DNA of 51,526 nucleotides from Ignavibacteria bacterium UBA2373 (lineage in GTDB: Bacteria; Bacteroidota; Ignavibacteria; Kapaibacteriales; UBA961), in the NCBI GenBank assembly GCA_002344005.1, contig DDTD01000081.1, positions 1-51,526 of the forward strand, in the 5' to 3' direction. Shown in pieces: positions 8,313-17,500 of this stretch. A program made the translations under genes and the position numbers. The notes under the pieces were generated by a model. The model was not told the DNA's origin, did no database searches, and was given only the letters and a program-made list of their open reading frames with translations. Every line of letters starts with the position of its first letter. Position 1 is the first letter of the stretch.

Positions 8313-9236
8313 ATGTTACAAGTAGATTCAATTTCCAAAACTTTCTCCGGTGGTTTCAAAGCCGTGAATTCTGTGTCGCTTAGCGTCAATTCAGGAGAAA
8401 TCGTGGGAGTTCTTGGACCAAACGGTGCCGGAAAGACAACAACAATCCGCATGATATTGAACATTATTGCACCGGACCAAGGGTCAATCCGCATAAACGG
8501 TAAGCATAGTACCGAATTGTCAAAAGATATAATCGGTTATCTGCCCGAAGAACGAGGATTGTATAAAAAAAGTACCATTGGGCATACTCTTGCCTATTTT
8601 GGCTCACTCAAAGGAATGGATGAGAAAACAATCAAACAGAATACTGCTTATTGGCTTGAACGCTTTAATCTTGGTGGTATGGAAAAGAGAAAAGTAGAAG
8701 AATTATCAAAAGGTAATCAGCAAAAAGTACAGTTTATTGCAGCAGTATTGCATAATCCGTCATTACTTATTCTGGATGAACCGTTTTCCGGTCTTGACCC
8801 GATAAATCAAGTCTTATTTAAAGAAGCTGTCAGTGAATTAAAAGAACAGGGGAAAGCGATAATCTTTTGCACGCATCAGTTAGAATCGGCAGAAACATTT
8901 TGTGATACTTTTTTTCTTATCAATAAAGGAGAAAGAGTATTGTACGGTACATTGCATGACATACGAAAAGATTTTTATCGTAATGAATGTGAAGTTGGTT
9001 TCTTGGGTGATGTCTCTTATTTATCACGTATTCCTCATACGACATTAAAGTCTGTGAACGGGCAAACCGCTATTTTGGAATATGACAGTACAATAGACTT
9101 TTCGACATTAGTAAAACAAATTGCCGATGTCATGACATTAACAAGAATTGCTAAAATAGAACCATCATTGTTACATATATTTATGTCGGTGATACAAGGA
9201 AATGTACAAAAATCAAACACAGGAGATTTTCAATGA
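8313..9236 (+). CDS. ABC exporter ATP-binding protein (NatA-like)
   Basis: Encodes 307 residues from ATG 8313, chosen because GGAG lies a few bases upstream and the ABC domain (MLQVDSISKTF) starts at once; the frame is open 11 codons further up. Walker A GPNGAGKT, signature LSKGNQQKV, Walker B LLILDEPFSGLDP and H-loop IIFCTHQ are intact. The ~80-residue C-terminal tail resembles NatA/DUF4162-type ATPases. It overlaps the permease gene by 4 bp, so the two form one transporter. Substrate unknown; the family includes sodium and drug exporters. Confidence 0.93.
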   Translation: MLQVDSISKTFSGGFKAVNSVSLSVNSGEIVGVLGPNGAGKTTTIRMILNIIAPDQGSIRINGKHSTELSKDIIGYLPEERGLYKKSTIGHTLAYFGSLKGMDEKTIKQNTAYWLERFNLGGMEKRKVEELSKGNQQKVQFIAAVLHNPSLLILDEPFSGLDPINQVLFKEAVSELKEQGKAIIFCTHQLESAETFCDTFFLINKGERVLYGTLHDIRKDFYRNECEVGFLGDVSYLSRIPHTTLKSVNGQTAILEYDSTIDFSTLVKQIADVMTLTRIAKIEPSLLHIFMSVIQGNVQKSNTGDFQ

Positions 9237-10483
9237 AATTATCAAAAATATACTCTGTCGGATATTGGGAATTTACCGAAAAAGTTCGCACTAAATCATT
9301 CCTTGTCTCTTTGGTCTTGACACCGATAATTATGATTGCTATGGGTGTATTGCCGACACTTATGGGTTTGAAAGAATCTAATGAAGTAAAGACTTTTGCC
9401 GTATTAGATAAAACAACACAGTTAATGCCTGTGATTGAGCGGAGTCTCAGCAAAAAATATACTTTTGATGATGGTACGCCTATGTATAAGTTTAGGAACC
9501 TTGCATCAGATTTAGGATCTGAAAAAGCATTGGATAAGGTAAGAAATGAAATACTTGAAGAAGAGCTTACTGGACTATTTATTATCCCTCAGAATGTGTT
9601 TACGGAAAAGAAAGCAGAATATTATGGACTGAATGTTGCCAATGTACGCGAGACAGAGAGATTTTTTTCAATGCTCGAAGAAACAATAATCTCCCTTGAA
9701 TTAGGAAAGAATGGTATTGATTCAAGTCTTTATGCAAAAATCAGTACTCCGATTGATAAAAAGTTAGTAAAAGTGACTCCGGATGGACAAGAAAATGAGA
9801 CAGATTTTCTTCAACAATTTGCTTCCGGCTATGGTGCAATCATTATAGTGATGATATTAGTCATTACGTCGGCTCAATTATTAGTAAGATCATTATTGGA
9901 AGAGAAGAACAATAGAATAATGGAAATTCTTTTGTCTTCTTGTTCTCCTACAGAACTTATGTTCGGTAAATTGGCAGGTTTGGGAACTTTAGGGCTTTTT
10001 CAAGCAATAGTATGGATGGGAATGGCTGTCATTACAGGAATAGTATTTGAGAAGAATTTTATAAATATTGCTAATCTTCCTATTATTCTATTGTTTGGTA
10101 TCAGCGGATTTCTTCTCTTTGCTTCTTTGATGATTGGTATTGGCTCCTCTGTGACTACCGAGCAAGAAGCACAAAATATTACAGGATATATTGTCATGTT
10201 GGCTGTACTTCCCGTTGTGTTTATTTTACCTATATTACAAGAACCAAGCGGTACAATTGCCACAGTGTTGTCTTATATACCATTTACTGCACCGATGATT
10301 ATGAGTAGTAGGATTATGTTGCAAACGCCGCCATTGTGGGAAATTGCTTTATCTCTTGCATCAATTTATAGTTCGATGATACTTTTTATGTTTATATCGG
10401 CAAAAATATTTCGTGTTGGTGTTTTGGCTTATGGTAAGCGTTTGACATTACCGGAAATTATTAAATTACTTCGTGAGAAATAA
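9233..10483 (+). CDS. ABC-2 type permease (NatB-like)
   Basis: Encodes 416 residues with the ABC-2 type layout: one N-terminal helix (about 25-45), a large extracytoplasmic domain to about residue 200, then five or six helices. The charged cytoplasmic turn EEKNNRIMEILLSS after the second helix is the typical coupling segment of this family. It pairs with the overlapping ATPase and probably forms the homodimeric pore. The N-terminal TKSFLVSLVLTPIIM helix matches NatB relatives. Substrate not deducible. Confidence 0.9.
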   Translation: MKLSKIYSVGYWEFTEKVRTKSFLVSLVLTPIIMIAMGVLPTLMGLKESNEVKTFAVLDKTTQLMPVIERSLSKKYTFDDGTPMYKFRNLASDLGSEKALDKVRNEILEEELTGLFIIPQNVFTEKKAEYYGLNVANVRETERFFSMLEETIISLELGKNGIDSSLYAKISTPIDKKLVKVTPDGQENETDFLQQFASGYGAIIIVMILVITSAQLLVRSLLEEKNNRIMEILLSSCSPTELMFGKLAGLGTLGLFQAIVWMGMAVITGIVFEKNFINIANLPIILLFGISGFLLFASLMIGIGSSVTTEQEAQNITGYIVMLAVLPVVFILPILQEPSGTIATVLSYIPFTAPMIMSSRIMLQTPPLWEIALSLASIYSSMILFMFISAKIFRVGVLAYGKRLTLPEIIKLLREK

Positions 10484-10496
10484 AATTATAATGAAG

Positions 10497-10535
10497 AAGG
10501 AAGTAACTGAAGAAAATCGGTTACTTCCTTTTATT
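10497..10535. terminator. Bidirectional intrinsic terminator
   Basis: AAGGAAGTAAC (10497-10507) and GTTACTTCCTT (10520-10530) form a perfect 11-bp stem with a 12-base loop, with T-rich sequence on the plus-strand side. It sits between the convergent NatB-like and hflX genes; its last stem base abuts the hflX stop codon. Confidence 0.75.
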
Positions 10536-11805
10536 GTAAAAACTGCTCAAACTTTCTTCTGAACCAATCTCTTTTTTCTTGGGTAGTGCGAATAGAAATC
10601 ATTATTGCTTCATCTGTGTCATGTCGTTCAATAACCTCGCCTGCATCATACAATTGACCGATAATATTGCTGTGAGAATATGGAATAGCGACAGTATATA
10701 ATGCACTTTGCCGTTCAAATGATTCTTTCATTTTGTGCAATAGAGCATCTAAATGGATTTTTTTCTGTGCGGAGATGAGAACACAATTAGGAAATTCAAG
10801 TTCTAGAGCATGAAGTATTTCAGGGTCTTCCACTGCATCAATTTTATTAAATACTAAAATTGTGTCATGCGAGTGAACCGAAATATCGCTCAGTGTTTTT
10901 TCTACTGTTTCAATATGTTCTCTAAACGCAGGATTAGATATATCAACGACATGAATGAGTGTATCGGCTTCGATAGTTTCATATAATGTGCTCTTAAAGG
11001 ATGCAATAAGATGTGTAGGTAATTTTCGGATAAAACCCACTGTATCGGAAAGTAATACTTGTTGTCCACCGGGTAAAGATAAAGAACGAACCGTAGTATC
11101 GAGTGTAGCAAATAATTTATTTTCAGCATAGACTTCGGCATGTGTGAGAGCATTCATCAAGGTTGATTTACCGCTGTTCGTATAGCCGATTAGTGCGAAA
11201 CGATGTAATAATTCACGTCCTTTGCGTTGTTGTTCTTTTTGAATATCAATGGTCGCCATTTTATCTTCGAGACGATTTATCCTGTCGCGAATTAATCGTC
11301 TGTCGGTTTCGATTTGAGTCTCACCCGGACCTTTTGTTCCTACACCGCCATATTGTTTCGATAAGTGTGTCCACATACGAGTTAAGCGCGGCATCATATA
11401 TTTCAACTGTGCCAATTCTACTTGTGTGCGAGCTTCGACAGTTCGGGCTCGAGAGGCAAAAATATCAAGAATTAAGCCACTGCGATCAAGAATTTTGACT
11501 TCTAATTCTTTTTCTAAATTTCTCACTTGCATTGGTGTTAAATCATCATCAAATATGACACAAGTGGCATGAGATTCTTCAATTAATTGTTTAACTTCTT
11601 GCACTTTACCGGAACCGATAGCTGTTGCGGGTACTTTACGTTGTAATTCTTGAACAATTTTTGCTATAATTTCAGCACCTGCTGTGTCAGCTAAGAATTC
11701 TAATTCGTCTAGATGTTCTTTGACTAATTGGCGATTAGTACCTTTAGGTACAACAGCAATAGCAATGGCAATTTCTTTTTTCTTCTCGGTAGAATTATCT
11801 GTCAT
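10531..11805 (-). CDS. hflX: Ribosome-associated GTPase HflX
   Basis: Encodes 424 residues. The N-terminal HflX domain carries CVIFDDDLTPMQVRNLE, then a coiled-coil linker and a TRAFAC GTPase domain: G1 GYTNSGKST, G3 DTVGF and G4 NKID. The motif GVGTKGPGETQIETDRR is diagnostic. Known role: binds the 50S subunit and splits stalled or heat-damaged 70S ribosomes. It is the only gene of its unit, ending in the shared terminator. Confidence 0.97.
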   Translation of the reverse strand: MTDNSTEKKKEIAIAIAVVPKGTNRQLVKEHLDELEFLADTAGAEIIAKIVQELQRKVPATAIGSGKVQEVKQLIEESHATCVIFDDDLTPMQVRNLEKELEVKILDRSGLILDIFASRARTVEARTQVELAQLKYMMPRLTRMWTHLSKQYGGVGTKGPGETQIETDRRLIRDRINRLEDKMATIDIQKEQQRKGRELLHRFALIGYTNSGKSTLMNALTHAEVYAENKLFATLDTTVRSLSLPGGQQVLLSDTVGFIRKLPTHLIASFKSTLYETIEADTLIHVVDISNPAFREHIETVEKTLSDISVHSHDTILVFNKIDAVEDPEILHALELEFPNCVLISAQKKIHLDALLHKMKESFERQSALYTVAIPYSHSNIIGQLYDAGEVIERHDTDEAIMISIRTTQEKRDWFRRKFEQFLQ

Positions 11806-11830
11806 ATTGTTAGATCATGTTGAAAATAGA

Positions 11831-11868
11831 CAAAAAATATGGGAGTAGTATCAAATGCTACTCCCATA
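11831..11868 (-). terminator. Intrinsic terminator after the aldehyde dehydrogenase gene
   Basis: TATGGGAGTAG (11838-11848) and CTACTCCCATA (11858-11868) make a perfect 11-bp stem with a 9-base loop; reading the minus strand it is followed by TTTTTTG. It lies just beyond the dehydrogenase stop codon and would end the bshA-dehydrogenase transcript. Confidence 0.8.
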
Positions 11869-11875
11869 CGATATA

Positions 11876-13360
11876 TTATTCTTGATTATCAATTTGTGCT
11901 CTTTGTAATTGACCGGAATAATCAACATAGACAGTTTTCCATTCCGTAAATATATCAAAGACCGTCCATCCGCCTTCACGATGTCCATTACCGGTTCCTT
12001 TAATTCCACCAAATGGCATGTGAGCTTCGGCACCAATCGTTGGCGCATTGATATAGGTAATGCCGGCTTCCAATTCACGCATAGCTACAAAAGCTACATG
12101 AACATTTTTAGTGAAAATTGAGGAAGATAAACCATAAGCACAATGATTTGCATATTCAATAGCTTGCTCGAACGATGATACTTTTGAAACAGATAAAACA
12201 GGTCCAAAAATTTCTTCATTAAATATGCGCATTTGCGGTGTTACATTCGTAAAAATTGTCGGTAACAGAAAATTACCATTTTTCAATGTTTCATCAGACG
12301 GTTCTACACCGCCGCAAAGAAGTGTTGCACCTTCATTTTTTCCAATTTCGATATATTCCTTAATTTTTGCAAATTGCTTTGTGTTAATAACCGGACCCAT
12401 TTCTGTTGTATCGTCTAATCCGCTACCAACACGTAATTTTTCGGCTTTTGCTTGTAGTTTTTGTACAAATTCATCATGAATATTTTCATGGAGAATTAAA
12501 CGGGAAGTCGCTGTACAGCGTTGCCCTGTCGTGCCAAAAGCTCCCCACAAGACACCATTAAGTGCAAGGTCAAGATCTGCATCATCTAAAACAATTTGCG
12601 GATTTTTTCCGCCCATTTCCAAAGAACATTTTTTATTTAATTCACCGCATCGCATCGCAATACGTTTGCCCGTCGCTGTGGAACCCGTAAATCCGATTAA
12701 CTTGACATCAGGATGCTCTACAAGTGCTGATCCGGTGTCACCTTTACCGAAAACCACATTAAATACGCCTGCCGGCAATCCTGCTTCCTCTAATATTTCC
12801 GCAAAAATTATAGCCGATTCGGGAGAATCTTCCGAGGGCTTAAACACAATAGTATTACCCGCAACGAGTGCAGGAATAATTTTCCATGAAGGAACGGCAA
12901 TAGGGAAATTCCATGCAGTAATGATTCCACATACGCCAATAGGCATACGGAATGATAAATTCATTTTATTATCCATTTCACTTGGAACAGTATAGCCGAA
13001 TAATCGCCTTCCTTCTGTTGCTGCATAATAACAAGTATCTATGGCTTCTTGAATATCACCTTTGGTTTCAAAAACGGGTTTACCCATTTCTCTTGTCATA
13101 ATTCGAGCAAGTTCCTCTTTGCGTCTTTCAAAAATATCACCTGCTTTACGAATAATATTGCCACGTTTTGGAGCAGGCATTAATCGCCATTGTTTATATG
13201 CTTGTTGAGCAGCTTTCACTGCATCATCAATATCGGATGAATTAGATTCCGGAAATTCACCTATGATATCAAGTGAGTCCGCAGGATTAATATTCTGAAA
13301 AAATGATGAGTCGGAACGATGAATCCATGCTCCGTTAATGTAGTTTGAAAATTTTTTCAT
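11876..13360 (-). CDS. NAD(P)-dependent aldehyde dehydrogenase family protein
   Basis: Encodes 494 residues from ATG 13360, where the family N-terminus (KKFSNYINGAWIHR) begins; upstream ATGs in the same frame would run into the bshA end. ALDH hallmarks are present: GIITAWNFP, GFTGSTATGK for cofactor binding, the general-base Glu in LEMGGKNP and the nucleophile Cys in GQRCTA. The C-terminal GGIKGTGNGHREGG resembles alpha-ketoglutaric-semialdehyde/2,5-dioxovalerate-type dehydrogenases more than classical P5C enzymes, but the substrate is unproven. It follows bshA by 19 bp, probably co-transcribed, with no obvious functional link. Confidence 0.9.
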   Translation of the reverse strand: MKKFSNYINGAWIHRSDSSFFQNINPADSLDIIGEFPESNSSDIDDAVKAAQQAYKQWRLMPAPKRGNIIRKAGDIFERRKEELARIMTREMGKPVFETKGDIQEAIDTCYYAATEGRRLFGYTVPSEMDNKMNLSFRMPIGVCGIITAWNFPIAVPSWKIIPALVAGNTIVFKPSEDSPESAIIFAEILEEAGLPAGVFNVVFGKGDTGSALVEHPDVKLIGFTGSTATGKRIAMRCGELNKKCSLEMGGKNPQIVLDDADLDLALNGVLWGAFGTTGQRCTATSRLILHENIHDEFVQKLQAKAEKLRVGSGLDDTTEMGPVINTKQFAKIKEYIEIGKNEGATLLCGGVEPSDETLKNGNFLLPTIFTNVTPQMRIFNEEIFGPVLSVSKVSSFEQAIEYANHCAYGLSSSIFTKNVHVAFVAMRELEAGITYINAPTIGAEAHMPFGGIKGTGNGHREGGWTVFDIFTEWKTVYVDYSGQLQRAQIDNQE

Positions 13361-13379
13361 TGAAGAAATAACATAAAAA

Positions 13380-14498
13380 TTATAATAATGATTCATATAA
13401 TTGCTCATATTGCGGAACAATCATATCCGTTTTAAATTTTGAAATTGCTTTTTCACGTGCATTTGCTGAAAACAGTTGCCATTTTTTTGAATTTGTTAAT
13501 AATTCCACCGCATATTTTGCCATACGGTCAATGTCGCCTAATTCAGCTATATAACCTGTTTCACCATGCGAGATAACTTCCGGAATGCCACCCATGCTTG
13601 TTGCTACGACGGGCACGCCACAACTCATGGCTTCCAATGCCGATAAGCCAAAACTTTCAGATTGACTCGGTAATAAGAATAAGTCTGCACTTGAAAGCAG
13701 TTCCGGCAAAGCTGTTTGTTTACCAAGGAATCGCACATGTTCATTAATGCCAAGCTCACGGCTCAATCGTTCACATTCAATTCGTTCAGGACCATCACCG
13801 ATGAGTACTAACTTTGAAGGAACTTTATCGCGCACTTTTGCAAAAATATGGATTGTATCGGCTACACGCTTCACAGGTCGAAAATTTGAGATATGCATCA
13901 AGATTTTTTCATTCTCCGGCGCAATCTGTCTTTTAAATGGCGTGCAGGGCTGTCTTTGATATAAGTCTGTATCAATAAAGTTGTTAATGACATGTATATT
14001 CCTTTGAACATTGAAACCGTTCTTTGTAGCTTCTGCCAAATAACGCGAAACAGCGGTCACTGCATCTGATTGCTCGATGGAAAAGCGGACTAAAGGAAGA
14101 AAACTGGGATCTAATCCATTGAGCGTGATGTCTGTGCCGTGCAATGTTGTGACTGTTTTCATTTTGGTCTCGCTACCCAATATCTGACGTGCCAAATAAG
14201 CACTGACCGCATGAGGAATGGCATAATGTGCATGAACAATATCTAAGTTTTCAAAACGTGCTACATCTGCAATTTTGCTTGCTAAAGAAAGAGAGTAAAG
14301 CTGGAACTCAAACAAAGGATAATTGGGTAATTCGACTTCATGATAAAACAAATTGTCTTGAAATCGGTCTAAACGCATCGGCTGCGCGTATGTAATGAAA
14401 TGTATCTGGTGGCCCCGATGAGCGAGTGCTTTGCCAAGTTCAGTTGCTACTACGCCGCTGCCACCATAAGTAGGATAACATACAATACCAATATTCAT
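13380..14498 (-). CDS. bshA: N-acetyl-alpha-D-glucosaminyl L-malate synthase
   Basis: Encodes 372 residues, a GT4 (GT-B) glycosyltransferase. The N-terminus MNIGIVCYPTYGGSGVVATELG and the segments VHAHYAIPHA, TTLHGTDITL and SQSESFGLSALEAMSCGVPVV are characteristic of BshA. Known reaction: UDP-GlcNAc plus L-malate gives GlcNAc-malate, the first step of bacillithiol synthesis. bshB and bshC are not in the window. It is divergent from yigZ with only 14 bp between start codons, so each promoter must lie inside the other gene; CGTATCTTTA inside yigZ is a one-mismatch -7 candidate. Confidence 0.93.
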   Translation of the reverse strand: MNIGIVCYPTYGGSGVVATELGKALAHRGHQIHFITYAQPMRLDRFQDNLFYHEVELPNYPLFEFQLYSLSLASKIADVARFENLDIVHAHYAIPHAVSAYLARQILGSETKMKTVTTLHGTDITLNGLDPSFLPLVRFSIEQSDAVTAVSRYLAEATKNGFNVQRNIHVINNFIDTDLYQRQPCTPFKRQIAPENEKILMHISNFRPVKRVADTIHIFAKVRDKVPSKLVLIGDGPERIECERLSRELGINEHVRFLGKQTALPELLSSADLFLLPSQSESFGLSALEAMSCGVPVVATSMGGIPEVISHGETGYIAELGDIDRMAKYAVELLTNSKKWQLFSANAREKAISKFKTDMIVPQYEQLYESLL

Positions 14499-14512
14499 AA
14501 GGTTGTAGATTA

Positions 14513-15133
14513 GTGTCAGAAAGTAAAGATACGTATTTTACGGTTAATGAAGAATATCGAGCAGAAATTAGTGTAAAAAGTTCGAGATTCATCGCAACAT
14601 GCACTCCTATAAGTTCACGTGAAAGTGCTTTAGAGCGACTTACACGCATTCGGGCGGAGTTCTATGATGCGACCCATAATTGTTATGCCTATCGCTTGGG
14701 GCTAAGTGGTTTGGACTTTCGTTTCTCCGATGATGGCGAGCCGAATAGTACTGCCGGAAAACCTATATTATTTATGCTGCAAAAATATGAAGTAAGTGAT
14801 GTATTGCTTATTGTTACCAGATATTATGGAGGTACAAAATTGGGTGTGGGAGGTTTATCAAGAGCTTATGCCGATGCTGCGGAAAATGTTTTAAAACTAT
14901 GTAGTAAAAAACCTGTGTATAAAACAAACCAAGTTCGTGTAATGTGTATGTACGAAGATATCAGCGTCGTCAAAACATTAATTGATACTTATGCTGTTTC
15001 CCATGAAGCTGATTATCGTGATATCATTGAAATTTACTGTGAAATACCGTGTTCATTACTCGATGAATTTTGCCATGCTGTCACACAAAAAACCCATGCA
15101 CGTGCAGGCACATTTATTGAGCAGAACCAGTAA
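14513..15133 (+). CDS. yigZ: YigZ/IMPACT family protein
   Basis: Encodes 206 residues starting at GTG 14513. The UPF0029 N-terminal domain shows SRFIATCTPI, THNCYAYRLG, DDGEPNSTAGKP and VTRYYGGTKLGVGGL, the standard family signatures; a ferredoxin-like C-terminal domain follows. Biochemical role uncertain; eukaryotic IMPACT regulates Gcn2 and bacterial members bind nucleic acid. Its last 20 bp overlap the 3' end of convergent waaA. Confidence 0.93.
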   Translation: MSESKDTYFTVNEEYRAEISVKSSRFIATCTPISSRESALERLTRIRAEFYDATHNCYAYRLGLSGLDFRFSDDGEPNSTAGKPILFMLQKYEVSDVLLIVTRYYGGTKLGVGGLSRAYADAAENVLKLCSKKPVYKTNQVRVMCMYEDISVVKTLIDTYAVSHEADYRDIIEIYCEIPCSLLDEFCHAVTQKTHARAGTFIEQNQ

Positions 15134-16412
15134 TGTTTTTTGGGGATTCGATAATCTGCTGTATATCGGATGTAATTTGATCTGTTGCACCTCTTCTAGA
15201 GTATATATAATTTTTTGCATAAAATCCACGTCGTAACCTTGCTTCTTTATTCATCACAATAATCGAAATCCACTGACGTAATTCTTGGGTATTTTCAATA
15301 ATGGTCAGAGCTTTATCTTTTTTTAAGGCTATTGCATCCGGTGAACGCTCAATTTTTCTTCCACTGCAAAGCGGAATACCATAACCTGCAGGCTCTGCGC
15401 AACTGTGAACTCCTGCCCCAAATGCTCCTCCAATATATGCTGCATCAGCCAAAGAATAAATCTGTAATAATTTCCCGATAGAATCTACGATAATAATCGA
15501 AGGTGCTTTGTTCTTATACTTCATCGGATTATCTTCAATCTCACTCCACAGTACACAAGACTTAAACATTGTACGAAGTTGGAGTACATGTTCATCGGTT
15601 GGTTCATGTGGCGCAATAATAAGAGAAAAAGGCAGTTTCTGTTTATCGCTTATATACATTTGGAAAAATAAATGCTCATCTTCACGCCAAGAACTACCAA
15701 CAACAATAATCGGCATGTGAGGAGGAAAATCCTCTTTCGTTAATGGTAAAGATTTTTGTTGTTCTACAATAGATATAATGCGATCAAATCGTGTATCTGA
15801 TGAATTTTCATTATTTACAGAAGGATAATATTCTGAAATTTTTTCATATTCGTTTTTATTGGCAGAATACACTTTTGTACATAACTCAAATACTTTTTTA
15901 AGATAAAATGTATAGAGTGTGTTTTTCGGAATAGACGATGAAAGTGTAGCGCAAATACAAAATGTTGGGATATTGTTTTTTTTCAGGTAAAATAAATAGT
16001 TATACCACAAATCATAACGAATAAAAATAACACAATCAGGTTTAAGCGTTTCAATAAAAATCTTGGCATTGTTACCTATATCTAAGGGGAGATAGCATAC
16101 ACAGTCCACAAAGGCATAATCTTTATGAGCATTATATCCGGAGGGAGAAAAAAATGTTACGCACATTAGACTATGAGGATAAAACACTTTTAATTTTTCA
16201 ATGACGGTTTTTGCTTGTTCAAATTCTCCTGTTGAAGCAGCATGTATCCAGAACACTGTATGGGTAGGGTGCAAATTACGAAATTCTTGTACTGCCGTGA
16301 ATGATACTTTGGTATAGTTCTCGCGTTCTCTTAATTTAGGATTATTCCTTTTTAGTAAAGGTAAAAATAACCTTATAAAAATGAATACACACTTATAAAA
16401 TAGTCGAAACAT
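15114..16412 (-). CDS. waaA: 3-deoxy-D-manno-octulosonic acid transferase
   Basis: Encodes 432 residues. An N-terminal hydrophobic anchor (about residues 5-20) precedes a GT30 GT-B fold with FWIHAASTGEFEQA and VTFFSPSGY early and the nucleotide-sugar region IGGAFGAGVHSCAEPAGYGIP late. Known role: adds Kdo from CMP-Kdo to lipid A on the inner face of the inner membrane, so the organism probably makes LPS. The start overlaps the holA stop by one base. It is the last gene of the murI-to-waaA minus-strand run. Confidence 0.95.
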   Translation of the reverse strand: MFRLFYKCVFIFIRLFLPLLKRNNPKLRERENYTKVSFTAVQEFRNLHPTHTVFWIHAASTGEFEQAKTVIEKLKVFYPHSLMCVTFFSPSGYNAHKDYAFVDCVCYLPLDIGNNAKIFIETLKPDCVIFIRYDLWYNYLFYLKKNNIPTFCICATLSSSIPKNTLYTFYLKKVFELCTKVYSANKNEYEKISEYYPSVNNENSSDTRFDRIISIVEQQKSLPLTKEDFPPHMPIIVVGSSWREDEHLFFQMYISDKQKLPFSLIIAPHEPTDEHVLQLRTMFKSCVLWSEIEDNPMKYKNKAPSIIIVDSIGKLLQIYSLADAAYIGGAFGAGVHSCAEPAGYGIPLCSGRKIERSPDAIALKKDKALTIIENTQELRQWISIIVMNKEARLRRGFYAKNYIYSRRGATDQITSDIQQIIESPKNITGSAQ

Positions 16413-17494
16413 TATCGTCCCCCGATAATTGATAGTATCATCTTTTGCATAATCGCCTCAGTATGTGCCGCTGTCGTTTTTAATGCTATATCAGCTTCAC
16501 GCATAGCAAGAAAAGCATTTGCCAAATCATTAGGGGAGTATCGTCGTAGTGCTGCAATATAATCGGGAATAAAATAAGAATTAATTTCAACAGAACGGCT
16601 TAATTCCATAGGATTTGAAGTGGTTGCCGATGCTTCCAGCAATTTAGATAAACTTGTAAAATATCGAGTAAGCATCGTAATGATTAATATTTCATTTCGC
16701 TCTGCAGATACCATTCGTAAAGTAATGTCAATTGCGCGAGCTAAATCCCGTTCCCCGATTGCTTTCTGTAATTCAAAGATATTATATGTTCGCGATTGAC
16801 CGACGATATGAGTAATATCGTCGAGAGAAATTTTCTTTTTTTCGGGTGAGTATGTGATTATTTTTTGTAATTCATTGTGTAACTCACGTAATGATGTCCC
16901 TACCCGTGCCACTAATAAATCTATTGCCTCCGGCGAAATTTCTTTACCTTCAAGTTTTGCTCTTTTTGCTAACCAATTTGGAATCTCCCGTTCATAGAGT
17001 GTCCCAAATTCCATAGCAGCATGATTCTTAATCAAAGTATGAAATGGTTCTTTAAGGTTTGCCATTCTTTTTTCTGCCTTTTCTTTTGTTCGAGTATTGC
17101 GTAACTGTGATGTTAAATCATCCAATTCGGATGTATCGGCAATCATCAGTAAAAAGGTAGTTTGTGCAGGGTTCTGTAAATATTTTACTATTGGTGGAGT
17201 TTTATCATCTTTTTTTTTTGATTTGGTGACTGAGAGTTTTTCAGCATTTTTTACAATTACAACTCTTCTATCCGATACAAAGGGAAAAGCCGATGCCATT
17301 GCGACAATTTGCTCTTGTGAATTATTTTCTGCATCAGCAGTCTCTATGTCAAAATCATTGTTTATGCCTTCTGTTGCAGCTTCAATGATACGTAAAACTG
17401 CCTCGTCCTTCAAAAAATATTCTTTACCAAACAATAAAAGGACGGGCGGAAATTTTTTGTTCTTAATGACAGATTCAATTGATTCGATAAACAT
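16412..17494 (-). CDS. holA: DNA polymerase III subunit delta
   Basis: Encodes 360 residues. The N-terminal half (VLLLFGKEYFLKDEAV, FPFVSDRRVVIVKNAEKL) and the later NWLAKRAKLEGKEISPEAIDLL and GTSLRELHNELQKI segments are typical of HolA. Known role: the delta wrench of the clamp loader that opens the beta clamp. It has no Walker motif, as expected for delta. It lies 6 bp after the response-regulator gene and overlaps waaA by one base. Confidence 0.93.
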   Translation of the reverse strand: MFIESIESVIKNKKFPPVLLLFGKEYFLKDEAVLRIIEAATEGINNDFDIETADAENNSQEQIVAMASAFPFVSDRRVVIVKNAEKLSVTKSKKKDDKTPPIVKYLQNPAQTTFLLMIADTSELDDLTSQLRNTRTKEKAEKRMANLKEPFHTLIKNHAAMEFGTLYEREIPNWLAKRAKLEGKEISPEAIDLLVARVGTSLRELHNELQKIITYSPEKKKISLDDITHIVGQSRTYNIFELQKAIGERDLARAIDITLRMVSAERNEILIITMLTRYFTSLSKLLEASATTSNPMELSRSVEINSYFIPDYIAALRRYSPNDLANAFLAMREADIALKTTAAHTEAIMQKMILSIIGGR

Positions 17495-17500
17495 AATGTA

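Noticed and set aside
14611..14626. parS-like AAGTTCACGTGAAAGT inside yigZ
   Set aside because: Only the core TTCACGTGAAA fits; five of sixteen positions differ from the parS consensus, so chance occurrence is likely.
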